Shown here in pieces: positions 35,119 to 43,380 of a DNA stretch of 49,913 bases. Within the stretch, counting starts at the first letter, position 1. Each line of letters opens with the position of its first letter. The notes under the pieces are model-generated. The model had not been told where the DNA came from and did not search any database. It worked only from the letters and a program-made list of their open reading frames with translations. Both the position numbers and the translations under genes were made by a program. The DNA is from MD308 sp051888795 (GTDB lineage: Bacteria; Bacillota; Clostridia; Lachnospirales; Lachnospiraceae): assembly GCA_051888795.1 (NCBI GenBank), contig JBJFCD010000128.1, forward strand, positions 1 through 49,913, given 5' to 3'.

Positions 35119-35595
35119 ATGTTGATTGAAAAGAGATATTTTGATATCGCAAAACGTGAAGATGAAGAAATAGAAATGGAGCTGGAAGCTGAAAAAGCAA
35201 AAATGACCGAAGAAGAAAAATTAGAAGAAAAAAAACAGCATGAAGCAGAGGTGAAAGAAATCATCCGTAAAGCGGAAGAAAAGATGAAAAAATATAAAAA
35301 GATTCCTGATTCTAAGAAAATTGTTGAATTTACATTTTTACAAAAGGCAGCATTCAAGATCGCAGAATATATGAGTATGAATATAAAAACAGAGCGAAAA
35401 GAAGATGATTTATGGGGAACTATTGAACTTTCATTTGAAAAAATGTGGTTTTTGGATTCAACTCCTCCTGAATGGGTAGAAACATGGAATACTCTGCTAA
35501 AAGAAGCACATAGTGTATACATCGATATAAAGGATAATATGATCGTGTATCAGTATTCCTATGATTTATCCAGAGAAGTAATTAATGAGTGCTAA
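35119..35595 (+). CDS. Hypothetical protein with N-terminal coiled coil (158 aa)
   Basis: A Glu/Lys-rich helix (about 10-65, EEKLEEKKQHEAEVKEIIRK) leads to a compact C-terminal domain with DLWGTIELSFEKMWFLDSTP. ATG 35119 is preferred over GTG 35110 because GGTGGAG lies just before it. The C-terminal half resembles small accessory proteins of integrative elements in style only; no family is recognised. It follows the XRE gene by 58 nt in the same direction. Confidence 0.55.
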   Translation: MLIEKRYFDIAKREDEEIEMELEAEKAKMTEEEKLEEKKQHEAEVKEIIRKAEEKMKKYKKIPDSKKIVEFTFLQKAAFKIAEYMSMNIKTERKEDDLWGTIELSFEKMWFLDSTPPEWVETWNTLLKEAHSVYIDIKDNMIVYQYSYDLSREVINEC

Positions 35596-35779
35596 TTAGA
35601 GGATAAAGTCAGTATGTTAATAATATTATAGTGGATGCGGTTTTATATGTATTTTCTCTAACACACAGACATGATTATGAATGACGGGATTATTGCTTCG
35701 TGGTATACTGTAAATATAATTTTTTTGGAAAAAAATTCGGAGATAAAAGATATATATGATTATTTAGGAGGATGTTAGC

Positions 35780-36370
35780 ATGACAGATGCAGAACAAAGA
35801 GAGGCTGCCCGTCAGTTTGTAAATCGGTGGATTGGAAAAGGTAAAGAGGATGAAGATGGTCGCTCTTATTGGATTGATTTGTTGACGAGTGTTTTGGGAA
35901 TGGACAATATCACTGAACGCCTTAATTTTGAAAAAAAGGTAGTGGTTGATGGTAATACAAAACGTATTGATGTGTATATTCCGGAAACTAGAGTTATAAT
36001 CGAACAGAAAAGCCTCGGTAAGGCACTCGATCAGAAAATCCGTAATTCGGGGGAAATCGACCTTACTCCATTTGAGCAGGCTGACAGATATAACAGCAAG
36101 CTGACTTTTGATGAAAGAGCTCGATGGATTGTCACTTCCAATTTTGCTGAAATCTGGATTTATGATATGAACCAGAAACAGCCGGAACCGACCAAGATTG
36201 CTTTGGATGAATTACAGAGTAAATATCCTCTTTTGGATTTTCTGGTAAAAAAAGAGGTACAGACAATTTCACATGAAATGGAAGTTTCTATAAAAGCGGG
36301 AGATATTGTAGGGCTTATCTATGATGCGTTTTTAAAGCAGTATAGAATCCCTGATATCAAAGCTTTGTAA
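35780..36370 (+). pseudogene. MmeI-like type II restriction-modification protein, N-terminal fragment
   Basis: 196 residues matching the N-terminal nuclease/helical region of MmeI-type fused methyltransferase-endonucleases: FVNRWIGKGKEDEDGRSYWI, a PD-(D/E)xK-like IDVYIPETRVIIEQKS (Asp...Glu-x-Lys), and FEQADRYNSKL. Family proteins have about 900 residues with a methyltransferase behind this part; here the frame stops after FLKQYRIPDIKAL. AGGAGGATG lies upstream. Either a decayed gene or a stand-alone nuclease domain. The 219 nt after it hold a short hairpin GGCAC/GTGCC and nothing else clear. Confidence 0.72.
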
Positions 36371-36589
36371 AGACAAAAGGCACCGCCAAGGTGCCGTACA
36401 TTATATCGTTTTATCTTGAAGAAAAAATGCAAATATGGTAAAATTGGTACGGAAGCCATAGAATTTGGCGATGGGCTGGAACTGCAAAGGCTGCAGTGCC
36501 AGTTATTGTACTATTAAGTAAAAATATCGTCGGAAAAGTAAAACCGGCACGAGAATACGATAATCCTAAAAAGAAAACGAGGGAAGAAA

Positions 36590-38752
36590 ATGAAAAAGAG
36601 AAGATTATTAAGCATAGTGTTTTCACTGTGCATGGCGCTGATGTTTGTACCGCAGATGGTATTTGCGGGGAGCAGCGGTACTACGAGCGATGGCTTGAAG
36701 TATACGATTTCCGATGACGGCAAAGTAACCATTACCGGGTATGAAGGTTCAGGGTCTAGTGTTTCCATCCCGGAGCAGATTGAAGGTTATGATGTTACAG
36801 CCATTGATACTGAGGATATTGGGATTACCTCTAGTGTTACGAACATAAGCATCCCAAGCAGCGTTACATTCATAAGAAGCTCATCTTTTGGAGAATGGGA
36901 AAACCTTAAAGAAATAACAGTTAGTGAAGATAATCTTCACTACTCATCAAATGATGGCGTACTGTTCAATAAGGATAAAACCATATTATTACTATGCCCT
37001 AAAGGATATACTGATAATTCATATGTTATTCCAAACAGCGTTGCATCTATTGGACAAGATGCTTTTAGTAAATGCAAAATACTTAAAAACATTACTATCC
37101 CTGATAGTGTTACATCTATTGGAACTGGTGCTTTTTCCGAGTGCAGGAGCCTTGAAAGCATAACTATTCCTGACGGAGTTACCTCTATTGGAAATAAAGC
37201 ATTTTATTATTGCGTCGTCCTTAAAAGTATTACTATCCCAGACAGCGTTACATCTATTGGAACTGGTGCTTTTTATGATTGTGAAGGTCTTGAAAGTATA
37301 GATATTCCTGACGGAGTTACAATTATTGGAGAGCGCGCTTTTTCTTACTGCAAAAGCCTTGAAAGTATAGATATTCCTGACGGAGTTACATCTATAGAAA
37401 ATGCGACTTTTTATAGTTGCGAAAAACTTGCAAGTGTAAATATCCCTAACGGCATTACATCCATTGGGAAATGGGCGTTTGAATACTGCAAGAGCCTTAA
37501 AAGTATAGAAATTCCAAGTAGCGTTACATCTATTGGCATTAATGCCTTTGACGGTTGCACAAGCCTTGAAAGCATATTCCTTCCTGATGATTTAGATGCT
37601 TCAGAGGCAAAAATTCCAGATGCGACATCACAGGTAAAATACAGCCTTGATACTAACAAGGACGCGGTTACGATTACCGGAATAACACTAGGAACAGGCA
37701 AGAACTCTGTTGCTATCCCTGACACAATTTGCGGTTATCCAGTTGTTGCCATCTCTAATGCAAGTTTACTAGAGAAGATCACTTCGCATACCTGTGCAGG
37801 AGGTGAAGCTACCTGCCAGAAAAAGGCGGTTTGCGGAATCTGTAAACAGGAATACGGCGAAAAAAAACCTGACAATCATATAGGCACAAAGGTATGGGAA
37901 ACAACCGAAACACAGCATAAGCAGCATTGGGATTGCTGTAATGCAGTTGTAGTTGCTTACGAGAACCACACTTGGAACAATGGCGTATGCTCTGAATGTG
38001 ATTACGTTTGTAAGCATACAGGCGGTACGGAAATCCAAGATGCAAAAAATGCAACATGCGCTGAAAAAGGTTATTCAGGAGATGAATACTGTTTGGTTTG
38101 CAACAAAATGATTACTGAGGGTCATGATACAAATATGGTATCACACAAACTGAATCCTATTCCTAAGACGGATGCAACAGTAACAGAAACAGGAAACAAT
38201 GAATATTGGCAGTGTCAAGTTTGCGATAAATACTTCTCTGATGCAGATGGTGTATATGAAATTTCCGATTTAGAAGCGTGGAAAACAGGTGACGGTAAAA
38301 TTGATAAGCTTCCGCCTGAAATCATTAAGGGCAAAGGACAGAGTATAACCGCAGGAGAAAAGAAGGCATTGTCTTTCACATCTAATGCGGCGTTTGACGA
38401 CTTTAAAAGAGTAGAGCTTGATGGCAGCGAATTAAGTGTAGAGTATTATGAGAAGGCAGAAGGAAGTATAATAATCACACTTGATGCTGATTATGTAGCA
38501 ACTCTTCCTGTTGGAGAACACACAATCGGTATCGTATCTGAAAGCGGCACTGCAGAAACTACATTTACAGTAGCAAAGAAAGTAGCAACCGGAACTACAG
38601 ATGACAGCGACAAGGATTCAAAGTCGGATGAAGATTCGGTAAAAACAGGCGATAATGCTAACCTTGCTCTGTGGCTTGCACTTATGCTTCTCAGCGGCGC
38701 AGGAATAACCGGAGTGACTGCTTACACAAGAAGAAAAAGAACAAATGAATAA
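36590..38752 (+). CDS. BspA-like leucine-rich repeat surface protein
   Basis: 720 residues. A signal peptide (about 1-26, ending MVFAG) leads to about ten LRR_5 repeats (about 60-330) with the unit ITIPDSVTSIGTGAF and relatives. Two Cys-rich repeats follow (about 400-520, for example CQKKAVCGICKQEYG), then a beta-sandwich region, and a C-terminal wall anchor: VKTGDN, a hydrophobic helix and RRKRTNE. The threonine-glycine motif is a variant of sortase LPxTG. Such proteins bind host or bacterial surfaces. It is cargo between two broken defence genes and has its own terminator, so it may have come as a unit. Confidence 0.88.
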   Translation: MKKRRLLSIVFSLCMALMFVPQMVFAGSSGTTSDGLKYTISDDGKVTITGYEGSGSSVSIPEQIEGYDVTAIDTEDIGITSSVTNISIPSSVTFIRSSSFGEWENLKEITVSEDNLHYSSNDGVLFNKDKTILLLCPKGYTDNSYVIPNSVASIGQDAFSKCKILKNITIPDSVTSIGTGAFSECRSLESITIPDGVTSIGNKAFYYCVVLKSITIPDSVTSIGTGAFYDCEGLESIDIPDGVTIIGERAFSYCKSLESIDIPDGVTSIENATFYSCEKLASVNIPNGITSIGKWAFEYCKSLKSIEIPSSVTSIGINAFDGCTSLESIFLPDDLDASEAKIPDATSQVKYSLDTNKDAVTITGITLGTGKNSVAIPDTICGYPVVAISNASLLEKITSHTCAGGEATCQKKAVCGICKQEYGEKKPDNHIGTKVWETTETQHKQHWDCCNAVVVAYENHTWNNGVCSECDYVCKHTGGTEIQDAKNATCAEKGYSGDEYCLVCNKMITEGHDTNMVSHKLNPIPKTDATVTETGNNEYWQCQVCDKYFSDADGVYEISDLEAWKTGDGKIDKLPPEIIKGKGQSITAGEKKALSFTSNAAFDDFKRVELDGSELSVEYYEKAEGSIIITLDADYVATLPVGEHTIGIVSESGTAETTFTVAKKVATGTTDDSDKDSKSDEDSVKTGDNANLALWLALMLLSGAGITGVTAYTRRKRTNE

Positions 38753-38789
38753 ACTAGATGCTTAACTGAATTAGAGCAAGAGATACATG

Positions 38790-38817
38790 CCCTCGGCAAT
38801 TACGCCGGGGGTTTTTT
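38790..38817 (+). terminator. Terminator of the LRR surface protein
   Basis: CCCTCGGC and GCCGGGGG around AATTAC, followed by TTTTTT. Confidence 0.85.
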
Positions 38818-38842
38818 ATGCTCAGAAACGGAGGTGATGACA

Positions 38843-38992
38843 ATGAAAGTGCTAACGCCTATTAAGGCAATCCGGGCGTATTGCATTGAGTGCAGTGGCG
38901 GCATGACTAAAGAGGTCAAGTTATGTCCTGCTGAGAAGTGCCCGCTACATAATGCGAAGAGTTGTGGTTCATGCCTCAACCAAAAATTATAA
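38843..38992 (+). CDS. Small Cys-rich mobile-element protein (49 aa)
   Basis: MKVLTPIKAIRAYCIECSGG then CPAEKCPLH and CGSCL: five to seven Cys in pairs suggest zinc binding. Its start resembles short proteins ('SPIKAIRAKCLDCSGG' type) common in conjugative elements and phages, but the C-terminus runs out of the family pattern, so it may be cut and fused to new sequence. GGAGG precedes ATG. It overlaps the next, broken gene in another frame. Confidence 0.6.
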   Translation: MKVLTPIKAIRAYCIECSGGMTKEVKLCPAEKCPLHNAKSCGSCLNQKL

Positions 38993-39548
38993 CAATCTTT
39001 TCACATCACTAATTTTGAATAAAGTGTTAGATTCCCAGACTTTAATTTCACGTCTAAAGGGAAATGGAGATGCAACTACATATTGCCCAGACGATAGTGA
39101 GTTAAAAATTGGTTTTGAATCATCAAAACTTGTAAATCTTCAGTCCAAAGAAATTATTTATTTGATAGAAAGCAAAATTCGTCCGGATAACAGTTCTACT
39201 GCATTACTTGGATTCAATAATTATAGTTTAGAACATTTAATGCCGAAGAAGTGGAGAAATAATTGGGGAACTTGTGCTTCAGAAGATGAAGAGAAAAAAC
39301 GAGATTCAATATTATTGACTTTGGGTAATCTGGCTATTATTCCGCAGGCATTGAATGCATCCATACGTGATGCTGCATGGAATGTAAAAAAGATAGGAAA
39401 AGGACAAAATAAACCAGGGTTACTTTTATGCGCAAGTGGGCTGTGTATATTGCACAATGTTCTTCAAAAGAATATTTGGGATGAAAGTGAAATTGAAAAT
39501 CGAGCAGATTGGTTCTTAACACAAGCAAAGAATATTTGGAAAATATAA
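38952..39548 (+). pseudogene. GmrSD-like restriction protein, C-terminal (DUF1524) fragment
   Basis: About 190 residues of a DUF262/DUF1524 protein. The HNH-like catalytic box is NYSLEHLMPKKWRNNWG, followed by LTLGNLAIIPQALNASIRDA. Full GmrD/SspE-type proteins have 550-700 residues with a DUF262 NTPase domain first; that part is missing. The frame starts inside the upstream small Cys gene without a ribosome site. Best read as a deletion remnant of an anti-phage gene that cut modified DNA. Confidence 0.75.
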
Positions 39549-39579
39549 TATCTCTTATCGAAATGAAAATATATTTTAG

Positions 39580-39639
39580 AACCAATATGTGGATTTACAG
39601 ATGATATAAAAGTTGTAAAATCCGCATATTGGTTTTTTT
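39580..39639 (+). terminator. Terminator after the DUF1524 fragment
   Basis: AACCAATATG (39580-39589) pairs with CATATTGGTT (39625-39634), extended by GGATTT/AAATCC-type pairing and followed by TTTTT. Confidence 0.8.
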
Positions 39640-39894
39640 GATAAACAAGAGAAATGAGTATTTGCATTTTTCCATGAAGAGAAAAGACATTCAATTTTAC
39701 TTTTTTTAATTTTGGGTAGGGAACCAAAATTGGCAATTTTGCGGAAGTGTATACACACTTCCTGTCCTTGCTGTTCTTATAATCACATAGGGATTTCACA
39801 GGGATATAGGGATTTTTAGCCTCTTTATCGACCTGTGTTGTGACCGAAGAAATTCGGGAAACCATGTATTAATTTATGCTGAATGTGAGGAACT

Positions 39895-40130
39895 GGGGAG
39901 CACAATCCTCAGCAAGATTGCAACATCTGGAAAATACCATATTGTTAAAATAGCAATATGGTATTACCGAGGTGGATCTTGCTCTAGTGTGTATAGGTTT
40001 CTCGGCATAAATAGAAAAAATGGGTTTGGGGAATCCCCAGCAAGATGAAAACCTGATGAGAGAACATTTGCCTGAAAGACAATATTGTTAAACACAGGTG
40101 GATCTTGCTCTGGGTGAAATGAGGAATTTA
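39895..40130 (+). repeat. Two copies of a structured repeat
   Basis: In the 675-nt gene-free stretch 39549-40223, two related blocks lie 128 nt apart. Each has a GGGGA...TCC(C)C lead, AGCAAGAT, a variable middle with ATATTGTTAAA, then AGGTGGATCTTGCTCT. AGCAAGAT/ATCTTGCT pair (39911-39918 with 39976-39983; 40039-40046 with 40102-40109). In copy 1 a perfect 12-bp hairpin AATACCATATTG/CAATATGGTATT fills the middle. The earlier part of the gap holds the terminator above, GGAAGTGT/ACACTTCC (39743-39762) and three AGGGAT repeats (about 39788-39814). Confidence 0.65.
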
Positions 40131-40223
40131 CGAGAAGTATCATTTAGGGGGCATTGTTATGTTTTCAAAAAATTGAAATAGTGATAATATGAATTGTAAA
40201 AATCGGAATTTGGAGGATTGAAT

Positions 40224-40817
40224 ATGAATATATTACTTATTTCTGGAAGTCCCAGAAAAAATGGAAATACAAATGAGATTATGCAGCATCTTGCGGAAAA
40301 GTTAAAGAGAAACCATAATGTAGAAATTTATTGCATTACGGACTATCAGATCAACGGTTGCTTGGGTTGCAATCATTGTCAAAGCGTCTTGGACGAACCC
40401 GGATGCGTACAGAACGATGATGTAGCACAAATTCTGGACAAAGTTATTTCAGCTGATGTGGTGCTTTATGGCTCACCGCTTTATGGTCATTCTTACTCAG
40501 GACAGTTAAAGCTTCTTATGGATCGTCATGTTGCATTATTCAAATTTGTTGGCGGTGAAGATAAGGCTGTAGATGAAATGGAAATTAAGTCCTTTATTGA
40601 GAAAAAACCGGTGGGATTAATTGTATCCTGTCAAGGACCGGAGGAAAACAATACTGAACTTGTGCAAATGCAATTCAGAAGATTTTGCGAGTCCTCTCTG
40701 GCTTCCTGCATTGGTACCTACATTTTTCCGTGGTGTTCTCCTGATGTGAAGGGAAGTCAGTTCTCTGCGGATACACTCAATCGGATTGTGCGTGATGTAG
40801 AGGAACTTAACAAGTAA
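40224..40817 (+). CDS. Flavodoxin-like NAD(P)H-dependent oxidoreductase
   Basis: 197 residues of the FMN-reductase/flavodoxin-like fold. The FMN phosphate loop is SGSPRKNGNTNEIM (near the start), with the flavin-binding GSPLYGHSYSGQLK (about 91-104), and the CLGCNHC motif (about 48-54) found in iron-sulfur flavoproteins, suggesting a metal or cluster site. ATG 40224 has GGAGG 7 nt upstream; a TTG at 40218 is too close. It stands alone between copies of a structured repeat and is cargo of the element. Electron partner unknown. Confidence 0.88.
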   Translation: MNILLISGSPRKNGNTNEIMQHLAEKLKRNHNVEIYCITDYQINGCLGCNHCQSVLDEPGCVQNDDVAQILDKVISADVVLYGSPLYGHSYSGQLKLLMDRHVALFKFVGGEDKAVDEMEIKSFIEKKPVGLIVSCQGPEENNTELVQMQFRRFCESSLASCIGTYIFPWCSPDVKGSQFSADTLNRIVRDVEELNK

Positions 40818-41034
40818 TTACCGGAGGGTAAGATTCCTAAATTCCGGTTTGGCGGTACAATGTTTTTTGGAACGTCCACTTTTATTCATTTTTGAATAAA
40901 AGAATTTTGAATAAGCAATTGGTAGGAGCTGATCGTTAAAAAATGATTTGGCAACTATGAGCGAAAAGCGGAAATCTGCGAGAATTAATTTTTTCGCTAA
41001 TAACAAAATTTTATGTTTTGTGATATCGAGGGTA

Positions 41035-41120
41035 TGGGGAATCGTAATCTCCATCAAGTTCGTCAGAGAATCAAAATCCAGAAACTGGGTTTTGAGTTAC
41101 TCTGGGCGATACTTGCTTTA
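41035..41120 (+). repeat. Degenerate third copy of the structured repeat
   Basis: In the 402-nt gap 40818-41219, TATGGGGAATCGTAATCTCC leads to ATCAAGTT (41053-41060), and TTACTCTGGGCGATACTTGCT follows 40 nt later. Order and spacing match the two copies at 39895-40130, with one mismatch in the closing stem. It lies on the other side of the flavodoxin gene. Confidence 0.4.
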
Positions 41121-41170
41121 GAAAATGATTTGTCATAATGAGCATAGAACATTGGGGCTTGAATTGAAAT

Positions 41171-41201
41171 AAAAAAGAGAGAGCTATATGCAACTCTCTC
41201 T
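41171..41201 (-). terminator. Terminator of the XRE gene 41220-42017
   Basis: AGAGAGAG (41176-41183) and CTCTCTCT (41194-41201). On the minus strand the stem is followed by TTTTTT. Confidence 0.8.
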
Positions 41202-41219
41202 GTGATAAAATCAAAATAT

Positions 41220-42017
41220 TTATAGTATCAGTGATTCAGTAAGATTACAAAAATCCTTAACAGGAATATTCTCTTTAAGCGGTAAAGCTGTTTCTAAAAA
41301 GGTTTCATCTGCAAATTTCTCGAGTTCAGAATCAAAATGTATAATTGAAACTATTGTATTTAATTGGTATGGAGGAATTGTAACAAAATAATCGTAATCT
41401 TCGTAAGAGGGAGTGGCACAAGAAACTTTGATTTTTCCGTCCAATTTCAATTTTGTGAATTCACCATAAATGGAGGTTAAGGCTTTTTCCCTTTCTTCAT
41501 CAGAAGTAATTCTATCTACATATCTGATATACCAGTAATCTATATTCCCATCTTTTAACTCAATTAAATAATCATATGATCTGGGTGTTCCGGATTTTAT
41601 TGTCCATTCAACTTTATGCAGACTTGTCATCATGGAAAGTCCACGCATTAAGGTTGAAAAAAACTTTTCATGTACTTGAATTGCGGAGAGATCCGGAGAA
41701 AATCCATTGTCAGCAATTATTTTCTTTCGTTCCCGTATTTTTTGAGAAGAATATCCAGTTGCATCATATAATTCTTTGATAAGTTCTGGATCATCAATGG
41801 CTTTTGCAATTTTATCAATAGTGCTTTTATATGGTCTTCCAGATCGGGCACCGTTGAGCATTCGTGAAATGGTTGCATTATTTAAGCCGGTTTGTTCAGA
41901 TAATTCTTTTTGTGTTTTTGTCTGTAAAATGATTTGAAGTATATTGATAAATCTTTCCTGATCGTAAACGCTGTCAGGATTTATTAGTGTGCTTGAATTT
42001 GATAAAAATTCGTTCAT
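41220..42017 (-). CDS. XRE-type regulator with C-terminal domain
   Basis: 265 residues. The helix-turn-helix lies at TQKELSEQTGLNNATISRML (about 34-53). The remaining 170 residues include RERKKIIADNGFSPDLS and a mixed domain containing WTIKSGTPRSYDYLIEL and YWYIRYVDRIT, of a type I do not recognise; it may sense a ligand or bind a protein. AGGAG lies 8 nt before ATG. It is divergent from a tyrosine recombinase trio, and the 240-nt gap is full of GAAGTCAAA repeats, so it most likely represses that operon. Confidence 0.82.
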   Translation of the reverse strand: MNEFLSNSSTLINPDSVYDQERFINILQIILQTKTQKELSEQTGLNNATISRMLNGARSGRPYKSTIDKIAKAIDDPELIKELYDATGYSSQKIRERKKIIADNGFSPDLSAIQVHEKFFSTLMRGLSMMTSLHKVEWTIKSGTPRSYDYLIELKDGNIDYWYIRYVDRITSDEEREKALTSIYGEFTKLKLDGKIKVSCATPSYEDYDYFVTIPPYQLNTIVSIIHFDSELEKFADETFLETALPLKENIPVKDFCNLTESLIL

Positions 42018-42027
42018 CCCAATCTCC

Positions 42028-42236
42028 TTTTGACTTCTTTGATTCCATGTAAATTGACTTCTTGCGTTTTATCTTATCAATTATATCCCTAAAAATCAAT
42101 TTCAAACATGAAGAAATCAAAAAAACATTATAGACACTTCTTTATAAAGTCAAAGAAGTCAAAAACGTAATTGACATCTTGACTTCTTTGTGTATAATGT
42201 AGAATTAAGAAGTCAAAGAAGTCAAACAAATCAAAA
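42028..42236. promoter_or_regulatory. GAAGTCAAA operator array
   Basis: At least eight full or partial copies of AGAAGTCAAA or its complement TTTGACTTCT: about 42028-42042 (TTTTGACTTCTTTGA), 42054, 42110 (GAAGAAATCAAA), 42134, 42146-42165 (AAAGTCAAAGAAGTCAAA), 42178-42190, 42208-42225 (AGAAGTCAAAGAAGTCAAA) and 42226-42236. One copy lies exactly between the -35 and -10 of the recombinase promoter. Confidence 0.75.
42171..42198 (+). promoter_or_regulatory. Promoter of the tyrosine recombinase operon
   Basis: TTGACA (42171-42176), 16-nt spacer holding CTTGACTTCTTTG, TATAAT (42193-42198). A factor bound to the spacer repeat would block polymerase. Confidence 0.8.
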
Positions 42237-42258
42237 CGAAAGGAAGGAGGGCTGTGGA

Positions 42259-43362
42259 TTGAAATATAGGGTTGTTTCGGTTTTAAAAGATAATAGACCA
42301 CGTTTTTTGATTATTTCTGATATAGAAGAAATTGCAATCCTTCCATCAAAGTATTTGAAGCATCTGGATCAGATTAATGCTTCTCCGAATACTGTAAAAT
42401 CCGCAGCTTTCGCACTTTCATATTATTACAATTTTCTGCAGGAACAAACGATAGGATTGGATGAGGTTACATTACTTACCTATTCAGAGCAGAACAAACA
42501 TTTTATTGATTTCTTGTACTGGGTTAAGGGTGGAAAACATACGGAACACAATACACAGACGAGCAATAAGACCTGCAACATGTATCTTGGTGCAGTTTTC
42601 AGATATTACCAGTTCTTGGCCTTGGAAGATGTTTTGCCAATGCTTAAAGTCTTACGAGTGAAAAAAGTATCGTATTTTGACAGCATGGGAGTAAATCATC
42701 AAAATTCAGTGAATTCGTTTAAAGGTTTCTTCAGAGAAGAAGAACCGAATCTGGAAGAAATTACATCGGAAGAAATACAGGAACTGATAAATGCCTGTAC
42801 GAATGATAGAGACCGATTGCTGATAGCAATGATGGCAGAAACCGGTCTTAGATTAGGGGAAATTCTGGGAATACATTATACCGAAGATATTGATTTTAAA
42901 AGAAGGACAATTCGTGTAAGGTATCGTGAAACCAATACCAACTTGGCGAGGGCGAAAAATGCAGAATATAGAATGGCATTGTTAAGCAATACGACCTTTG
43001 AGTTTTTGGTTAAATATATTTCTGACAACCGGAAAAGCCTGATGAATTCGGAATATCTGTTCACAAAACTGACCGGGAAAAACAAGGGGGAGCCATTAGA
43101 TGCGGATTCTGTATATAGCATGTTGAAAAGGCTATCCAAAAAGACGGATATTAATTCACATCCCCATCAGCTTCGACATTATTTTGCGGAGGAACGAAGA
43201 AAAGAAGGGTGGGATTTGAACGATATACGTTTTGCTTTAGGTCATAAGAAAGTTGAAACTACCATTAAATATTTGGGTGAGAATAATGAACGGTTGATAG
43301 AAGCGACAGATCAGTATTATTCGAATAATGAAGATTTATATCAAATTGCAGATTTTCTGTAA
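42259..43362 (+). CDS. Tyrosine recombinase, Tn554 TnpA-like
   Basis: 367 residues from TTG 42259, with AGGAGGG 7 nt upstream; the frame is open from 42190 but that includes promoter sequence. N-terminal SAM-like core-binding domain (about 35-125) and a C-terminal catalytic domain: first Arg in AETGLRLGEILG, SHPHQLRHYF box, LGHKKVETTIKYLG with the Tyr nucleophile. Size is close to TnpA of Tn554 (361). First of three overlapping recombinase genes plus a small fourth, the layout of Tn554 and 'recombinase in trio' elements. Confidence 0.88.
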   Translation: MKYRVVSVLKDNRPRFLIISDIEEIAILPSKYLKHLDQINASPNTVKSAAFALSYYYNFLQEQTIGLDEVTLLTYSEQNKHFIDFLYWVKGGKHTEHNTQTSNKTCNMYLGAVFRYYQFLALEDVLPMLKVLRVKKVSYFDSMGVNHQNSVNSFKGFFREEEPNLEEITSEEIQELINACTNDRDRLLIAMMAETGLRLGEILGIHYTEDIDFKRRTIRVRYRETNTNLARAKNAEYRMALLSNTTFEFLVKYISDNRKSLMNSEYLFTKLTGKNKGEPLDADSVYSMLKRLSKKTDINSHPHQLRHYFAEERRKEGWDLNDIRFALGHKKVETTIKYLGENNERLIEATDQYYSNNEDLYQIADFL

Positions 43363-43380
43363 AAGGAAGGAGGGATTACC

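Noticed and set aside
40050..40080. CTGATGAG...GAAA resembling a hammerhead ribozyme core
   Set aside because: No stem II forms between the two boxes, and stems I and III are not found; the other repeat copy lacks both boxes.
39640..40223. CRISPR array or type III toxin-antitoxin repeats
   Set aside because: Only two units about 128 nt apart with unequal middles; no short regular spacers, no Cas genes and no ToxN-like gene.
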